DNA of 64,000 bases from Longimicrobium sp. (GCF_035474595.1 NZ_DATIND010000127.1:37440-101439); one strand, 5' to 3'; shown: positions 33,450 through 42,549, numbered from the stretch's first letter. Translations and numbers: made by a program. The notes: generated by a model from the letters alone, not told the origin.

Positions 33450-35987
33450 ATGAACCGCTTCGGTGGTACCCTCATCGCCCTTGCGCTGGCCGCCGCTTCC
33501 ACGGCCGCCAGCGCGCAGACCGGCGCCCCGGGCAGCGCTCCTCCGTCCGGCGCGCGCCCTGGAGGCCCCCCCGGCGCGGCTGGGATGGCCGCCGCCGCGC
33601 AGGCCCAGGCCGGCGGCGAGATCCGCGGCTCGGTGCGCGACGCGCAGTCGGGCGCCGCGCTGGCGGGCGCCAGCATTGCCGTGCGCCGCAGCGCCGACTC
33701 GGTGCTGGTCACCGGCGCGGTCGCCCGCGCCGACGGCACCTTCCGCATCGAGGGGCTGCGCCCGGGCACGTACTACCTGCGCGTCAGCCGCCTTGGCTAT
33801 ACGACCGGCACGGTGAGCCGCGTGGTGGTCACCGGCCCGGCCGCCGTGGCCGACGCGGGCACGGTGCGCCTGGCCGCCGGCGCCGTGGGCCTGCAGGGCG
33901 TGACCGCCACCGCCGAGCGCTCCACCGTCATCTCCTCGCCCGACCGCACCATCGTGTCCACCAAGGACATGCCGGCGGTCACCGGCGGCAACGCCACCGA
34001 CGTGCTGCGCAACGTTCCCGGCGTGGACGTGGACGGCGACGGCAAGGTTTCGCTCCGCGGCAACCAGAACGTGGCCATCCAGATCAACGGCCGCCCCGCG
34101 CCGCTCACCGGCGACGCGCTGACCAACTTCATCAAGCAGCTCCCGGCGAACCTGGTGGAGCGCGTGGAGGTGGTGCCCAACCCGTCGGCCAAGTACGACC
34201 CCGACGGGATGGGCGGCATCCTGAACATCGTCCTGAAGCAGAACACCGACCTGGGCACCAGCGGCGGGCTCACGCTGGGCGCGGGGACGGGCGACAAGTA
34301 CAACGCCAGCGGGAACCTGGGGAGCCAGCACGGGCCGCTGACGCTGTTCGGCAGCTACGGCTTCAACCGCGACTCGCGCGTGTCCGACGGGTACAGCCTG
34401 CGCGAGCAGCACGAGGGCGGCGTGCCGCTGAGCTTCATCGAGCAGTTCAGCAGCGGCGACTTCGCCAACACCTCACACACGGTGAACGCCAACGGCGAGC
34501 TGAAGCTGGGCCGCCTGAACGTGCTGAACTCGTCGTTCATGCTGAACGCCCGCGCCGGCAACCAGGACTCGGGCAACGGCGTCACGCTGATGAACGGCTC
34601 GCACGGGGTGACCGGCGAGTACGACCTGCTGACCACCGGCCGCGCGCGCGGGCTGTCGACCGACTACGTGCTGGGCTTCAAGCGCACGCTGCAGCCCCAG
34701 CGCAACGAGATGTCCGGGCAGGTGCACTTCAACCGCTCGCGCGACCACTTCCTCTCGAACTTCACCGCCGTGCCGGGCGACGTGTTCTCGCCGGACCTGG
34801 CGGGCGACAGCCGCAACGACCTGTCGAACGTCACCCGCCAGCTGGACTGGCAGGCCGACTTCACGCGGCAGATCCTGGCCAACACCCGCCTCGAGGCCGG
34901 GTACAAGGGGATCCTGCGGCGGCTGACCAACGAGTACACGTCGGATTCCATCTTCGGCGGCGTGCCGGACCCGTCGCTGCGGCTGGTGAACGACTTCACC
35001 TACGACGAGAGCGTGCAGGCGGGGTACGCGCTGCTCACGCAGACCATCACGCCCAGGTTCTCGCTGCAGGGCGGGCTGCGCGCCGAGCGGGCGAGCACCA
35101 CCTTCCAGCTGGCAAACGACCCGACCGAGTATCCGAACGACTACACCAGCTTCTTCCCCAGCGCGGCGGCCACGCTGCAGGTGGGGCAGAAGGACCAGAT
35201 GCGGTTCAGCTACTCCAAGCGCATCAACCGCCCCAACACGTTCCAGCTGAACCCGTTCCCGATGGTGCAGGACCGCAACAACGTGTTCGTGGGCAACCCC
35301 AACCTGAAGCCCGAGTACACGCACGCGTACGAGGCCTCGTTCACGCACGCCACGCGCTTCGGCTCGCTCACCGTGACGCCGTTCTACCGCCACACGGTGA
35401 ACGCGGTGCGCCGCTACCAGGCCTTCGGGACCGACGGGGTGGATACGACCACCTTCGCCAACCTGGCCACGGCCAACAGCTACGGCACCGACGCCAACGC
35501 GCAGCTGCGGCTGGGGAAGGTGAGCGGGTTCGTGGGCGCCAGCGCCTACAAGATCGTGACGGACGGGAGCAACGTGCAGAGCAGCCTGGGCGCCAACACC
35601 TTCACCTGGAGCGCGCGCGGCAGCCTGAACTTCAAGCTGAGCCCCAGCACCGACGTGCAGTGGTTCCAGTTCTACCGGCCCGCAATGGTCACCGAGCAGG
35701 GGCGGATGGGGGCGATGTCGATGGCCAACGTGGCGGTGCGCCAGAAGCTTTCCGACAAGGCGTCGCTGAGCCTGCGCGTGGCCGACCCGTTCGACTCGAT
35801 GCGGTTCTCGTTCACCGCCAACTCGGACTCGTTCTCGCAGGTCCAGCGCCGGCAGTTCAACGCGCGCGCGGTGTACCTGTCGTTCAGCTACAACTTCGGC
35901 CACCCGCCGCGGCTGCGCACCCCGCCGCCGCAGCCGGACCAGCCGCAGCAGGACCCGACCGGCGTTCCGGGCCCGGGCGGGGAGTGA
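33450..35987 (+). CDS. TonB-dependent outer-membrane receptor with carboxypeptidase-regulatory-like domain
   Basis: 845 residues. A signal peptide (LIALALAAASTAASA, cleavage near AQ) is followed by a Gly/Pro-rich linker, a CarboxypepD_reg-like beta domain (GEIRGSVRDAQSGAALAGASI, DGTFRIEGLRPGTYYLRV), a plug (DVLRNVPGVDVDGDGKVSLRGNQNVAIQINGRP, LVERVEVVPNPSAKYDPDGMGGILNIV) and a long strand-rich barrel ending in aromatic AVYLSFSYNF before a Pro/Gln tail. It matches the outer-membrane beta-barrel family with TonB-receptor-like plug, so it should import a ligand not deducible here. It is monocistronic and ends at a terminator. Confidence 0.9.
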   Translation: MNRFGGTLIALALAAASTAASAQTGAPGSAPPSGARPGGPPGAAGMAAAAQAQAGGEIRGSVRDAQSGAALAGASIAVRRSADSVLVTGAVARADGTFRIEGLRPGTYYLRVSRLGYTTGTVSRVVVTGPAAVADAGTVRLAAGAVGLQGVTATAERSTVISSPDRTIVSTKDMPAVTGGNATDVLRNVPGVDVDGDGKVSLRGNQNVAIQINGRPAPLTGDALTNFIKQLPANLVERVEVVPNPSAKYDPDGMGGILNIVLKQNTDLGTSGGLTLGAGTGDKYNASGNLGSQHGPLTLFGSYGFNRDSRVSDGYSLREQHEGGVPLSFIEQFSSGDFANTSHTVNANGELKLGRLNVLNSSFMLNARAGNQDSGNGVTLMNGSHGVTGEYDLLTTGRARGLSTDYVLGFKRTLQPQRNEMSGQVHFNRSRDHFLSNFTAVPGDVFSPDLAGDSRNDLSNVTRQLDWQADFTRQILANTRLEAGYKGILRRLTNEYTSDSIFGGVPDPSLRLVNDFTYDESVQAGYALLTQTITPRFSLQGGLRAERASTTFQLANDPTEYPNDYTSFFPSAAATLQVGQKDQMRFSYSKRINRPNTFQLNPFPMVQDRNNVFVGNPNLKPEYTHAYEASFTHATRFGSLTVTPFYRHTVNAVRRYQAFGTDGVDTTTFANLATANSYGTDANAQLRLGKVSGFVGASAYKIVTDGSNVQSSLGANTFTWSARGSLNFKLSPSTDVQWFQFYRPAMVTEQGRMGAMSMANVAVRQKLSDKASLSLRVADPFDSMRFSFTANSDSFSQVQRRQFNARAVYLSFSYNFGHPPRLRTPPPQPDQPQQDPTGVPGPGGE

Positions 35988-36025
35988 GCCTGGGGGATCA
36001 GGAGACAGGCGGGACAGATGTTCAG

Positions 36026-36057
36026 GGGGCCGCTTCCGATGCGTCGGGAGCGGCCCC
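36026..36057 (+). terminator. Terminator after the TonB-dependent receptor
   Basis: GGGGCCGCT.CCGA and TCGG.AGCGGCCCC form a 14-bp stem with one mismatch and a TGCG loop, followed by GCTTCTTTC. Confidence 0.75.
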
Positions 36058-36118
36058 GCTTCTTTCGACTGCGATGGTTCTCGGCGATCGAGCGTCGGCG
36101 CGTCCCCGTGGAGCCCGC

Positions 36119-36368
36119 GGGCCCTCCCCCCGCGGCTGGGGCCGCGTACCCCCTCCGGATAACGGGAGGGGGTAACTTCGATGGCGGCGCTCGGACGGTG
36201 GCGTACTCGTCGGTTTCGGTGTGATGCGTGGCCCAATCCAGCTTCCGCGGCGCACTCCGCAAGCTCCCTCGCGATGAGCTCTCCCCTCTCCCGCGGGCGG
36301 AGGGCCGGGGGGAGGGGGCCGGCCAGGCGGGCGGGATGTCTCCGCCCCGCACCGGAAGCCTCTCCTCT
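36119..36368 (-). repeat. Type C repeat, full-length, minus orientation
   Basis: About 250 bp. On the minus strand it reads GAGAGGAGAGGCTTCC, GCCCGCCTGGCC, the CCCCTCCCCCC/GGGAGAGGGGAGA palindrome, then TCGAAGTTACCCCCTCCCG/TTAT/CCGGAGGGGGTACGCGGCC and GCCGCGGGGGGAGGGCCC. It is nearly alignable over its whole length with the copies at 45990 and 47801. It fills most of the 477-bp gap before dapD; no gene lies there. Confidence 0.85.
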
Positions 36369-36464
36369 CGATCACGCCTCCCGCTTGTCTCGCTCCCGCG
36401 CGCGGCGTACGTTCCGCGCCCCCGGACGCACAGGCGGAACCCGAGCGAGATGTGGAGACGCAGG

Positions 36465-37289
36465 ATGAAGGAGCGCGCGGAGCTGGAGCGCACCATAAGC
36501 GAGGCATACCGCGACCGGTCGCGGCTGGACCGGCACGAGGTGCACAACGCCGTCGACATGGCCATCGACCTCCTCGACCGCGGCGAGCTGCGCGTGGCCG
36601 AGAAGGCCGATGGCGAGTGGCGCGTGAACGCGTGGGCCAAGGAGGCCATCCTCCTCTACTTCGCCATGCGGCCGCTGGAGCGCGTGGAGGCCGGGGACCT
36701 GCGCTTCTTCGACAAGGTGCCCACCAAGCGCAACCTGGAAGAGCAGGGAATCCGCGTCGTTCCCCCCGGCGTGGCGCGCTACGGCTCGTTCCTGGAGCCC
36801 GGGTGCGTGCTGATGCCCGGCTACGTGAACATCGGCGCGTACGTGGGGAGCGGGACGATGGTGGACACCTGGGCCACGGTCGGCTCGTGCGCGCAGATCG
36901 GCCGGAACGTGCACCTCTCCGGCGGCGTGGGGATCGGCGGGGTGCTGGAGCCGCCCGGCGCGACTCCCGTCATCATCGAGGACGGCTGCTTCATCGGCTC
37001 GCGCTCCATCGTGGTCGAGGGCGTGGTGGTGGAGGAAGAGGCGGTGCTCGGCGCGAACGTCGTCCTCACCGCGTCCACCCCCATCGTCGACGTGACGGGG
37101 AGTGAGCCGGTGATCACGAAGGGCCGCATCCCCGCGCGCTCCGTGGTGATCCCGGGGTCGCTGCCGAAGGAGTTCCCCGCGGGGACCTTCCACGTCCCCT
37201 GCGCGCTCCTGATCGGCAAGCGCAAGGAGTCCACCGACCGCAAGACGTCGCTGAACGACGTGCTGCGCACCTTCAACGTGCAGGTGTGA
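36465..37289 (+). CDS. dapD: 2,3,4,5-tetrahydropyridine-2,6-dicarboxylate N-succinyltransferase
   Basis: 274 residues, the usual length. The enzyme succinylates tetrahydrodipicolinate in the succinylase branch of lysine/diaminopimelate synthesis. Visible are the N-terminal helical domain, then hexapeptide repeats forming a left-handed beta-helix (GSFLEPGCVLMPGYVNIGAYVGSGTMVDTWATVGSCAQIG, GVGIGGVLEP, VIIEDGCFIGSRSIVVEGVVVEEEAVLGANVVL). The ATG at 36465 fits the family start; an in-frame ATG at 36450 is possible. The stop overlaps the dapE start by one base (TGATG). Confidence 0.95.
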   Translation: MKERAELERTISEAYRDRSRLDRHEVHNAVDMAIDLLDRGELRVAEKADGEWRVNAWAKEAILLYFAMRPLERVEAGDLRFFDKVPTKRNLEEQGIRVVPPGVARYGSFLEPGCVLMPGYVNIGAYVGSGTMVDTWATVGSCAQIGRNVHLSGGVGIGGVLEPPGATPVIIEDGCFIGSRSIVVEGVVVEEEAVLGANVVLTASTPIVDVTGSEPVITKGRIPARSVVIPGSLPKEFPAGTFHVPCALLIGKRKESTDRKTSLNDVLRTFNVQV

Positions 37290-38380
37290 TGATCGGGATC
37301 CCGATTGCGGACGAGCTCGCGGGGCTGACGCTGGAGCTCTGCCGCATCCCCAGCGAGACGAAGCACGAGGCGGAGATCGCCACCTGGGTGCAGCATCGCT
37401 GCGTGGCCGCCGCCGGGGCGGAGGCGGTGAAGCGCATCGGCAACTCCGTCGTCTGCGATCCCTGCATCTCGTCGGAGGAGCGGGCGGCGCTGCCGGCCGT
37501 GGCGCTGGTGGGCCACCTGGACACGGTGAAGTGCGCCGAGAACCAGGACTACGCGGTGCGCGACGGGCGGGTGTACGGCTGCGGCGCCAGCGACATGAAG
37601 GCCGGCTGCGCGGTGATGCTGGCGCTGCTGGAGCGCTGGCGCGAGCTGAAGGGCGTGCGGCCGGTGTGGATCTTCTACGACGCCGAGGAGGGGCCCAGCG
37701 AGGAGAACGGGCTGCAGCCGGTGCTGGACAGCGGGGTGCTGCCGGCGCTGGACTTCGCGTTCATCCTGGAGCCCACCGACATGGGGCTGCAGCCGGGGTG
37801 CATGGGAACGATGCACGCCACCGTCACCGTGCCCGGCGTGCGGGCGCACAGCGCGCGGCCGTGGCAGGGCCAGAACGCCGTCTACCGCGCGCTGCCGCTG
37901 CTGGGGCGCTTCGCCGCGCTGGAGCGGCGCGCGGTGAGCTTCGGCGAGCTGACCTTCTACGAGGTGATGGTGGTCACGCAGACGCTGACGGAGAACTCCA
38001 AGAACGTGGTTCCCGACGCGCTGATGCTGAACGTGAATGTCCGCTTCGCCCCCGGCAACACCGCTGAGAACGCGGAGGCCGAGCTGCGCGCGCTGGTGGG
38101 CGGCGACGGCGTGGTGGAGATCACCGACTGCGCGCCCTCGGGCGACGTGCACCTGGACCACCCGCTGATCCGCGGGTGGCTGGCGCGCGAGAACCTGCCC
38201 GTGCGCCCCAAGCAGGCGTGGACCGACGTGGCGCGCTTCACCTCCAATGGCATCCCCGCGGTGAACTTCGGCCCCGGCGAGACCTCGCAGGCGCACCAGG
38301 CCAACGAGTGGTGCTCGGTGGAGTCGCTGGAGTTCTGCTACGCGGCGCTGCGGCGGTTCTTCGAGGGGCAGGAGGATTGA
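37289..38380 (+). CDS. dapE: Succinyl-diaminopimelate desuccinylase-like M20 peptidase
   Basis: 363 residues. M20 metal ligands are visible in VGHLDTVK (His and Asp), GCGASDMKAGCAVMLALL (bridging Asp), YDAEEGPSEENG (catalytic Glu-Glu) and GPGETSQAHQANEW (last His). The lid domain follows MHATVTVPGVRAHSARP. Immediate coupling to dapD supports removal of succinate from N-succinyl-LL-diaminopimelate; without context it could be called ArgE-like. A GTG one codon upstream is an alternative start. Confidence 0.92.
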   Translation: MIGIPIADELAGLTLELCRIPSETKHEAEIATWVQHRCVAAAGAEAVKRIGNSVVCDPCISSEERAALPAVALVGHLDTVKCAENQDYAVRDGRVYGCGASDMKAGCAVMLALLERWRELKGVRPVWIFYDAEEGPSEENGLQPVLDSGVLPALDFAFILEPTDMGLQPGCMGTMHATVTVPGVRAHSARPWQGQNAVYRALPLLGRFAALERRAVSFGELTFYEVMVVTQTLTENSKNVVPDALMLNVNVRFAPGNTAENAEAELRALVGGDGVVEITDCAPSGDVHLDHPLIRGWLARENLPVRPKQAWTDVARFTSNGIPAVNFGPGETSQAHQANEWCSVESLEFCYAALRRFFEGQED

Positions 38381-38429
38381 AAGATCGGCGGCGGGGGAGG
38401 TGGCGGTGCGCTTCGGATGCATCCGCGCC

Positions 38430-38625
38430 GCCCTCTCCCCGCGCCTTGGAGCGCTCGCCCTCTCCCGTTCCGGGCGAGGGGGGCTGTCCAGCTCTGGCGC
38501 ACCCTGCAAAATCTGGTAGCGCCGAGGCTTCGGAGTGCCGGTGATGCTGGACAGCTACCTCTCCCGGTACGGGAGGTGGCGAGCCTGGGCGAGCCGGAGA
38601 GGGCGCGGTGCCGGAGCGGCGAGCT
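38430..38625. repeat. Type D repeat pair in the gap before the aminotransferase
   Basis: Two pieces face each other: CGCGCCTTGGAGCGCTCGCCCTCTCCCG/TTC/CGGGCGAGGG at about 38440-38482, and CTACCTCTCCCG/GTA/CGGGAGGTGG followed by GAGCCGGAGAGGGCGCGG at 38551-38610. CTGTCCAGC and GCTGGACAG (about 38486 and 38547) are inverted repeats between them. It looks like an inverted composite of the element at 21740. The 311-bp gap has no gene. Confidence 0.65.
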
Positions 38626-38654
38626 GATGCCAGTTCACCACCTCAATCCCAAGC

Positions 38655-38686
38655 GCACTCACGCACTTTCGCACTTTCGCACTTCG
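38655..38686. repeat. 8-bp microsatellite abutting the aminotransferase start
   Basis: GCACTCAC, GCACTTTC, GCACTTTC, GCACTTCG: four units ending 5 bases before the ATG at 38692. As at glgX, no Shine-Dalgarno-like sequence lies between repeat and start. Confidence 0.85.
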
Positions 38687-38691
38687 GTTAG

Positions 38692-39825
38692 ATGAACCCA
38701 CTCCTCGCCGGCATCGCCCCGTCGCTGATCCGCGCGATCAACGCCCGCAAGCGTCCGGGCGACATCGACCTGGGGCTGGGCGAGCCGACGCTGCGCCCCG
38801 ATCCGGCGCCGTTCGAGGCCGCGCTCGCGCGCGTGCGCGACGAGGGGCTGCCGTACACGCCCAACGCCGGCGACTCCGCGCTCCGCGAGGCCATCGCCCG
38901 CTGCTTCGCCTTCCCGGCGATGGACGCCGCCGCGAACGTGTGCGTGACCGTCGGCTCCGAGGAGGCGCTGTACCTGGCGATCAAGAGCGTGCTCGACCCG
39001 GCGCGCGACGAGGTGCTGATCGTGGAGCCGTGCTACCTCGCGTATCCCAAGCTCTGCGCGCTGGAAGGCGTCCGCCACCGCACCGTCGCCCTCGACGCGG
39101 CCGACGGCTTCTGCCCGCGCGCGGACGCCGTGCTGGGCGCGCTGGGGCCCGACACGCGGATGATCATCCTCAACACCCCGTGCAACCCCACCGGCCGCGT
39201 CTGGCCCGCCGCCGAGCTGCGCGCGCTGGCGGACGGGCTGTCCGCGCGGCCCGGCGCGCCGGTGTACGTGCTGTCGGACGAGGTCTATCGCGAGCTGTAC
39301 TACACGCCCGAGCGGCCGGCGTCGGTGGCGGACGTGTATCCGCACGCGCTGGTGGCGGGGTCGCTCTCCAAGAGCAACGCGCTCACGGGGTTGCGGCTGG
39401 GGTGGTTGATGGGCTCCGCGGAGGTGATCGGCGCGGCGACGAAGGTGCACCAGCTGGTGAACACGGCCGCCAGCACCTTCTCCAGCCACGTCGCGCTGGA
39501 GATCTTCCGCCGCCCGGAGACGCTGAGCGCGCACCGCCCGCTGTACGCGCAGCAGCGCGAGCTGCTGATGCAGTCGCTCACCCGCCACGGCGTGGCCCAC
39601 GCGCCGGTGGAGGGCGCGTTCTACTGCTTCGTGCGCCTCCCCGGGCGCTGGGCGAGCGACTCGCTCGGCGCGGCCGAGCGGCTGCTGGACGAGCACCGCG
39701 TGGTCACCGTCCCCGGCATCGCGTTCGGCGCCGCGGGCGAGGGTTGGCTGCGCCTCTCCGGGGTCGCCGCGCCGGACGCGCTCGCCGCCGGCATCGAGCG
39801 CGTCGCCCAGTTCTTCGCCGCCTGA
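38692..39825 (+). CDS. PLP-dependent class I/II aminotransferase (possibly DapC)
   Basis: 377 residues. Fold-type I features: GLGEPTLRPDP, GSEEALYLAIKSVL (PLP phosphate contacts), NTPCNPTGRVW (Asn to PLP ring O), SDEVYREL (Asp to pyridine N), and GSLSKSNALTGLRLGW where the Lys of SLSKS binds PLP. The position after dapD-dapE, same strand, suggests it is the N-succinyl-diaminopimelate aminotransferase that is still missing from this pathway cluster, although it is separated by a 311-bp repeat-filled gap. A strong terminator follows. Confidence 0.88.
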   Translation: MNPLLAGIAPSLIRAINARKRPGDIDLGLGEPTLRPDPAPFEAALARVRDEGLPYTPNAGDSALREAIARCFAFPAMDAAANVCVTVGSEEALYLAIKSVLDPARDEVLIVEPCYLAYPKLCALEGVRHRTVALDAADGFCPRADAVLGALGPDTRMIILNTPCNPTGRVWPAAELRALADGLSARPGAPVYVLSDEVYRELYYTPERPASVADVYPHALVAGSLSKSNALTGLRLGWLMGSAEVIGAATKVHQLVNTAASTFSSHVALEIFRRPETLSAHRPLYAQQRELLMQSLTRHGVAHAPVEGAFYCFVRLPGRWASDSLGAAERLLDEHRVVTVPGIAFGAAGEGWLRLSGVAAPDALAAGIERVAQFFAA

Positions 39826-39846
39826 CCATCTCCCGATAAAACGCGG

Positions 39847-39873
39847 ACGGGCGCCCGCTGGGGCGCCCGTTTT
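39847..39873 (+). terminator. Intrinsic terminator after the aminotransferase
   Basis: ACGGGCGCCC and GGGCGCCCGT pair perfectly over 10 bp with a GCTG loop, followed by TTTC. Confidence 0.88.
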
Positions 39874-39989
39874 CACTCCCGCCTTCGTCATCCTCCCCCC
39901 GACGTCATCCTGAGTCATCCCCGCGCGGCGCGCGTAGGGCGGATGAATGGAGATCGGTCGCGAGCGCCGAGGCTTCGGAGTGAGCGGAT

Positions 39990-40049
39990 CAGCCTCGCGC
40001 AGTTTGCGAGGCTTCCCGTCGTTGTTGCTGCGACTTCAGTCGCCGGTGA
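39990..40049 (+). repeat. Double-hairpin repeat, type A, copy 2
   Basis: Only one base differs from copy 1 (GTCGTTGTTGC instead of GTAGTTGTTGC). Both hairpins are intact. It lies between the aminotransferase terminator and the 3' end of the minus-strand lipoprotein gene. Confidence 0.9.
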
Positions 40050-40089
40050 GGAGGCCAGCCCGAGCACCTTCTATCTATCCAGCGGCGCA

Positions 40090-40842
40090 TCAAAGCTTCT
40101 TCAGGCTGTCTTTGGAGATGTGCCGCAGGTTCAGCGTGTCCTTGGGCGCGCGCTTCAGCGGCTGGAGCGGCGGCGGGGGCGGGATCGTTTCCTCGACGAA
40201 GACGACGGTGCCCTCGAAGCGGGGGACGCGCCGCACCTCGGCGGCGGAGAAGGCTTCCGCGGCGAGCACCGCGCCAGGCGGCGGAGCCGAGTTCCCCACG
40301 AACACCCACATCGTGTCGCGGCGGATGGTGATGCTGTCGAAGCGCACGTCGAACCCGCCGCTCGTCTTCGCGCCCGTCCCGGCGAGGAGGATCATTTCCC
40401 GGCGGAAGTTCAGCAGCACCGTCTTGTCGACGACGAGCCGGCCGAGCACGGAAATCTCCGTCCAGTCGTCCTCGTCGCGGATGACGCAGCGGAAGGCGGG
40501 CTGCAGGAGCGTCGCGGTGTCGCGGTAGAAGAGCGTGGTGCGGATCGGCCGCGGGAACGCGCCCGCCAGCGGCACCGGCGCGCGATTGCGGCCGCCGGCC
40601 GGGCTCTGGCAGTAGTCCAGCATGTACGCCGCGGGCTCCATCGCCTCCGGCCGCTCCGGCTCCGGCGAGAAGAGGAGCCCCGCCGTCGGCGTCACGGGCG
40701 CGGCGACGGGCTGCGCGGCCAGCTTCTCGGCCGCCTTCTCGGCCTTCTCCGGCTTCCTGTGCGCGGGCGGCGGGTCCTGGCATGCCGCCACCGCCGCGCC
40801 CATCGCCATCAGCAGAACCGCTCCGAGCCGTCGCATCTCCAT
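40090..40842 (-). CDS. Hypothetical lipoprotein
   Basis: 250 residues. The signal VLLMAMGAAVAAC ends with a lipobox cysteine at residue 21, so the protein should be lipid-anchored. A Lys/Glu/Ala-rich linker (KPEKAEKAAEKLAAQ) precedes a strand-rich domain (RTTLFYRDTATLLQPAFRCVI, DVRFDSITIRRDTMWVFVGN). The C-terminus has a run of prolines and a KDTLNLRHISKDSLKKL tail. I do not recognise a family. Confidence 0.65.
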   Translation of the reverse strand: MEMRRLGAVLLMAMGAAVAACQDPPPAHRKPEKAEKAAEKLAAQPVAAPVTPTAGLLFSPEPERPEAMEPAAYMLDYCQSPAGGRNRAPVPLAGAFPRPIRTTLFYRDTATLLQPAFRCVIRDEDDWTEISVLGRLVVDKTVLLNFRREMILLAGTGAKTSGGFDVRFDSITIRRDTMWVFVGNSAPPPGAVLAAEAFSAAEVRRVPRFEGTVVFVEETIPPPPPLQPLKRAPKDTLNLRHISKDSLKKL

Positions 40843-40944
40843 CCCGCCGCCGGGTCCGTCAGCCAGTCGCGCTCACGTGAAGGAGCGGGATCGCCTCCGC
40901 ACGCGGGATGCCGCGGGGCGAACGTAGCCGCATGCAACCGGGTT

Positions 40945-41169
40945 TCAGGGGAGAACGAACTCGGGGTCGATATGCTCGTCGAGGTCCACCTCGACCAGCA
41001 GTTCGTCGACGCCTTCCAGATCCGCTGTCGTCATCGGGCGAAGCAAGTCGGGGCAGGCGGTGATCTGGCGGTCGAGAAAAGCGAGGAAGGCGCCGAGGGT
41101 TTCGTCGTCGCCTTCGACAGAGCCTGATGATTGGAGAGGTTCCATTCGCATCTGTGTTTGTGGTCCCAA
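40945..41169 (-). CDS. Small protein resembling the C-terminal part of PrlF-type antitoxins
   Basis: 74 residues. LGAFLAFLDRQITACPDLLRPMTTADLEGVDELLVEVDLDEHID follows the pattern of the C-terminal segment of PrlF/SohA-like antitoxins (FLxFLxxDIxxHPxxLxPxxxxLxxxxxxLVxxVEVDLD). The N-terminal AbrB/SpoVT-type DNA-binding domain is missing and no YhaV-like toxin is adjacent, so it is either a fragment or a short stand-alone relative. Only 3 bp separate it from the downstream end of the glycoside-hydrolase-like gene. Confidence 0.45.
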   Translation of the reverse strand: MGPQTQMRMEPLQSSGSVEGDDETLGAFLAFLDRQITACPDLLRPMTTADLEGVDELLVEVDLDEHIDPEFVLP

Positions 41170-41172
41170 AGA

Positions 41173-42549
41173 TCATGGCTTCGCGCTGGTCGCGGACGCA
41201 GGCGCCGCGGGCGCCGGCCGCGGGGCACGCGCGGGGGCCTCGCGGCGGAGGATGGCGCGGCTGAGGCGGTCGTGGGGGACCTGCCAGCGCGTCGCGCGCC
41301 AGCCGCCGCGCTCGATGGCGGACGGGCCGCCGCGCTGCGGGCGCAGCGCGGCCACGTAGGGCTGGAAGTTGGAGCCGGGGTTCCAGAGGATCCACCCCTT
41401 CAGCCCGGCGTCGTACGTCGCCTGGATCTCGTTGCGCAGGCTGCCGGCCGTGTAGGTCACGCCGTCGTGCAGGTAGTCGGCGGTGAAGGCCTGCAGCCAC
41501 GGCGTGATCTGGGCGGTGCGCCGGCCCTGGCGCGACACCTGGCGCTCGCGCTGCACCCCGTCCTCCAGCGCGATGCGCACCACCTCGTACGGGTGCGCGT
41601 CGGGGAGCGAGAAGCCGTAGTATCCCGCGTAGTAGTGCGACGGGTACACCATCGGGTGCACGTTGTCGGCGGCCTGCACCACGTTCTCCCACAGCTGCCC
41701 GATCCCCATGTCGTCCTCCACGTTCGTCATCACCCCGAAGATGTCGGCGCTGACGGGGGCGTGGTACGCGGCCAGCTGCTGCCTGGAGTAGACGATGAAG
41801 TCGCGGATGTTGTCCTGCCGCGACTTTCCGCCGCTACCGGGGAAAGCCATCCGCGCGCGCACGGCGTCGGTCACGTCGGGAAAGCGCACGTAGTCCCACT
41901 GCACCTCCTGGAACCCCATCTCCAGCGCCTCGCGGGCGATGGCCACGTTGTAGTCCCACACGCGGCGGTCGTACGGGTTCACCCAGGGCTTCCCCTTCTC
42001 GTCCATCCACACCGCGCCGCCGGTCGTGCGGATCGCCAGCTCCGGCTTCTTCTCGGCCAGCATGCGGTCCTTGAAGACGACGATGCGGGCGATGGGGTAG
42101 ATGCCGTGCGCGCGCAGCGTGTCCAGCAGCGCGGGCATCCACTTCGACGCCGGCCGCGTGTCGGCACCGATCTCCTTTGCCAGGGCGATGTCGGTGGAGT
42201 CGTACGTCAGATAGGTGTCGCTCTCCTTCACGTCGACCACGAAGGCGTTGATCTCGGTGGTGTCGGCGATGGCGATGAGGCCGCGCATGCGCGAGCGCGA
42301 GCCCGCGGCCCAGCCGTTCACGTACAGCGCGCGCAGCGAGTCCGGCCGCGTCATGCGGAGGCCGCCCGCGCGCGGAGCCGCCGCGCTGTCCCGCCGCGCC
42401 GCGGATTCCGTCGCGGAGTCGCCGCCCGCGCGTACGGCGGACGCCTTGTCGCCGCGCGCCGGCTGCCCGTCCGAGGCGCCGCACGCCGCCGCCACGGCCG
42501 CGAGCACGAGCGCGCCCGCCAGGCGCGCGGTTCCGCCGATTCCGAACAT
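41173..42549 (-). CDS. DUF4015 putative glycoside hydrolase lipoprotein
   Basis: 458 residues. The signal LAGALVLAAVAAAC ends in a lipobox Cys (residue 23), then comes an Ala/Ser/Asp linker and a TIM-barrel-like domain: LRALYVNGWAAGSRSRM, INAFVVDVKESDTYLTY, EVQWDYVRFPD, SADIFGVMT, NVHPMVYPSHY. The acidic residues in DVKES and QWDYVRFPD are candidate catalytic positions of the DUF4015 family. It probably acts on an extracellular polysaccharide. The last 40 residues are an Ala/Pro-rich tail of low complexity. Confidence 0.82.
   Translation of the reverse strand: MFGIGGTARLAGALVLAAVAAACGASDGQPARGDKASAVRAGGDSATESAARRDSAAAPRAGGLRMTRPDSLRALYVNGWAAGSRSRMRGLIAIADTTEINAFVVDVKESDTYLTYDSTDIALAKEIGADTRPASKWMPALLDTLRAHGIYPIARIVVFKDRMLAEKKPELAIRTTGGAVWMDEKGKPWVNPYDRRVWDYNVAIAREALEMGFQEVQWDYVRFPDVTDAVRARMAFPGSGGKSRQDNIRDFIVYSRQQLAAYHAPVSADIFGVMTNVEDDMGIGQLWENVVQAADNVHPMVYPSHYYAGYYGFSLPDAHPYEVVRIALEDGVQRERQVSRQGRRTAQITPWLQAFTADYLHDGVTYTAGSLRNEIQATYDAGLKGWILWNPGSNFQPYVAALRPQRGGPSAIERGGWRATRWQVPHDRLSRAILRREAPARAPRPAPAAPASATSAKP

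Noticed and set aside
33050..36175. Second plus-strand ORF overlapping the TonB-dependent receptor
   Set aside because: Arg/Gly-rich shadow frame; the receptor frame has a signal peptide, plug and barrel pattern.
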